From: Ureibacillus xyleni
GTDB lineage: Bacteria; Bacillota; Bacilli; Bacillales_A; Planococcaceae
Length of the DNA stretch: 64,000 bases
Direction of reading: 5' to 3'
Assembly (NCBI RefSeq): GCF_900217795.1
Contig: NZ_OBMQ01000016.1
Coordinates: 44,764-108,763, forward strand
Shown: one piece after another, positions 63,946 to 64,000 of the stretch
Position numbering within the stretch: position 1 is the first letter of the stretch
Layout of the letters: each line of letters starts with the position of its first letter
The notes under the pieces: model-generated
Databases searched by the model: none
The model's input: the letters and a program-made list of their open reading frames with translations, nothing else
What the model was told of the DNA's origin: nothing
Position numbers and translations under genes: made by a program

Positions 63946-64000
63946 TATAGTTAGGCAGACCGTTAATCCACTGCTGTAGTTGACTTTTGATTAATTTTTG

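Overview
The window is chromosomal DNA from a low-GC Gram-positive bacterium, most likely a spore-forming member of the Bacillales near Lysinibacillus, Solibacillus or Ureibacillus. The reasons are very AT-rich DNA, strong AGGAGG-type ribosome sites, frequent TTG starts, a SigI/RsgI pair, a yrk-type persulfide operon, an Asn-rich protein resembling gamma-type spore proteins, and DUF421, LCP and WYL proteins typical of the group. The genus is inference from gene content. No rRNA, tRNA, complete tmRNA or CRISPR array was found.

Positions 1-28,700 are mostly housekeeping and stress genes separated by good intrinsic terminators: an EamA transporter, a lipoprotein with a dead HtrA-like domain, HMG-CoA lyase, RecQ, MsrA, an LCP cell-wall ligase, an AI-2E family exporter, a DUF421 protein, a WYL regulator, a DUF1643 protein, a PLP aminotransferase, a P-loop protein, a secreted beta-propeller, an enoyl-CoA hydratase-like enzyme, a tyrosine-recombinase-like protein without catalytic residues, a patatin, a YqeY protein, two tandem paralogous microproteins, a PAS-GGDEF-EAL protein, SigI-RsgI with a Thr/Glu-rich exported protein, TrhO and AspA.

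Positions 28,700-34,400 hold a reactive-sulfur regulon resembling Bacillus subtilis yrkC-J: a CstR-type repressor, two single-domain rhodaneses, a TusA-rhodanese fusion, a DsrE protein, a rhodanese/persulfide-dioxygenase fusion, TusA, a TauE exporter, a DUF302 protein and a cupin. Four 16-bp ATACC-N6-GGTAT palindromes lie before four transcription or translation units. The first sits exactly between the -35 and -10 boxes of the repressor's promoter.

Positions 35,900-64,000 are a defence island bracketed by two large paralogues (1303 and 1135 aa). Each has an N-terminal zinc ribbon, a HEPN-like RNEKIGH/RNENIGH motif, a NACHT/STAND-type ATPase and a long helical C-terminus. Between them lie (i) a RecQ-like helicase divergent from a sigma-70 factor, an NTP-pyrophosphohydrolase and an HNH nuclease; (ii) a roughly 10.6-kb decayed mobile element bounded by copies of the tmRNA 3'-end sequence, carrying an integrase remnant, a membrane protein, two Pro-rich-tailed microproteins, a frameshifted gene and a complete Wadjet (JetABCD) plasmid-defence operon; and (iii) an HsdR-N-like nuclease protein and a DUF2075 ATPase with its own N-terminal nuclease-like motif. 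The HEPN-NACHT pair, the helicase/sigma/HNH cassette and the microprotein pair are the best candidates for undescribed biology.
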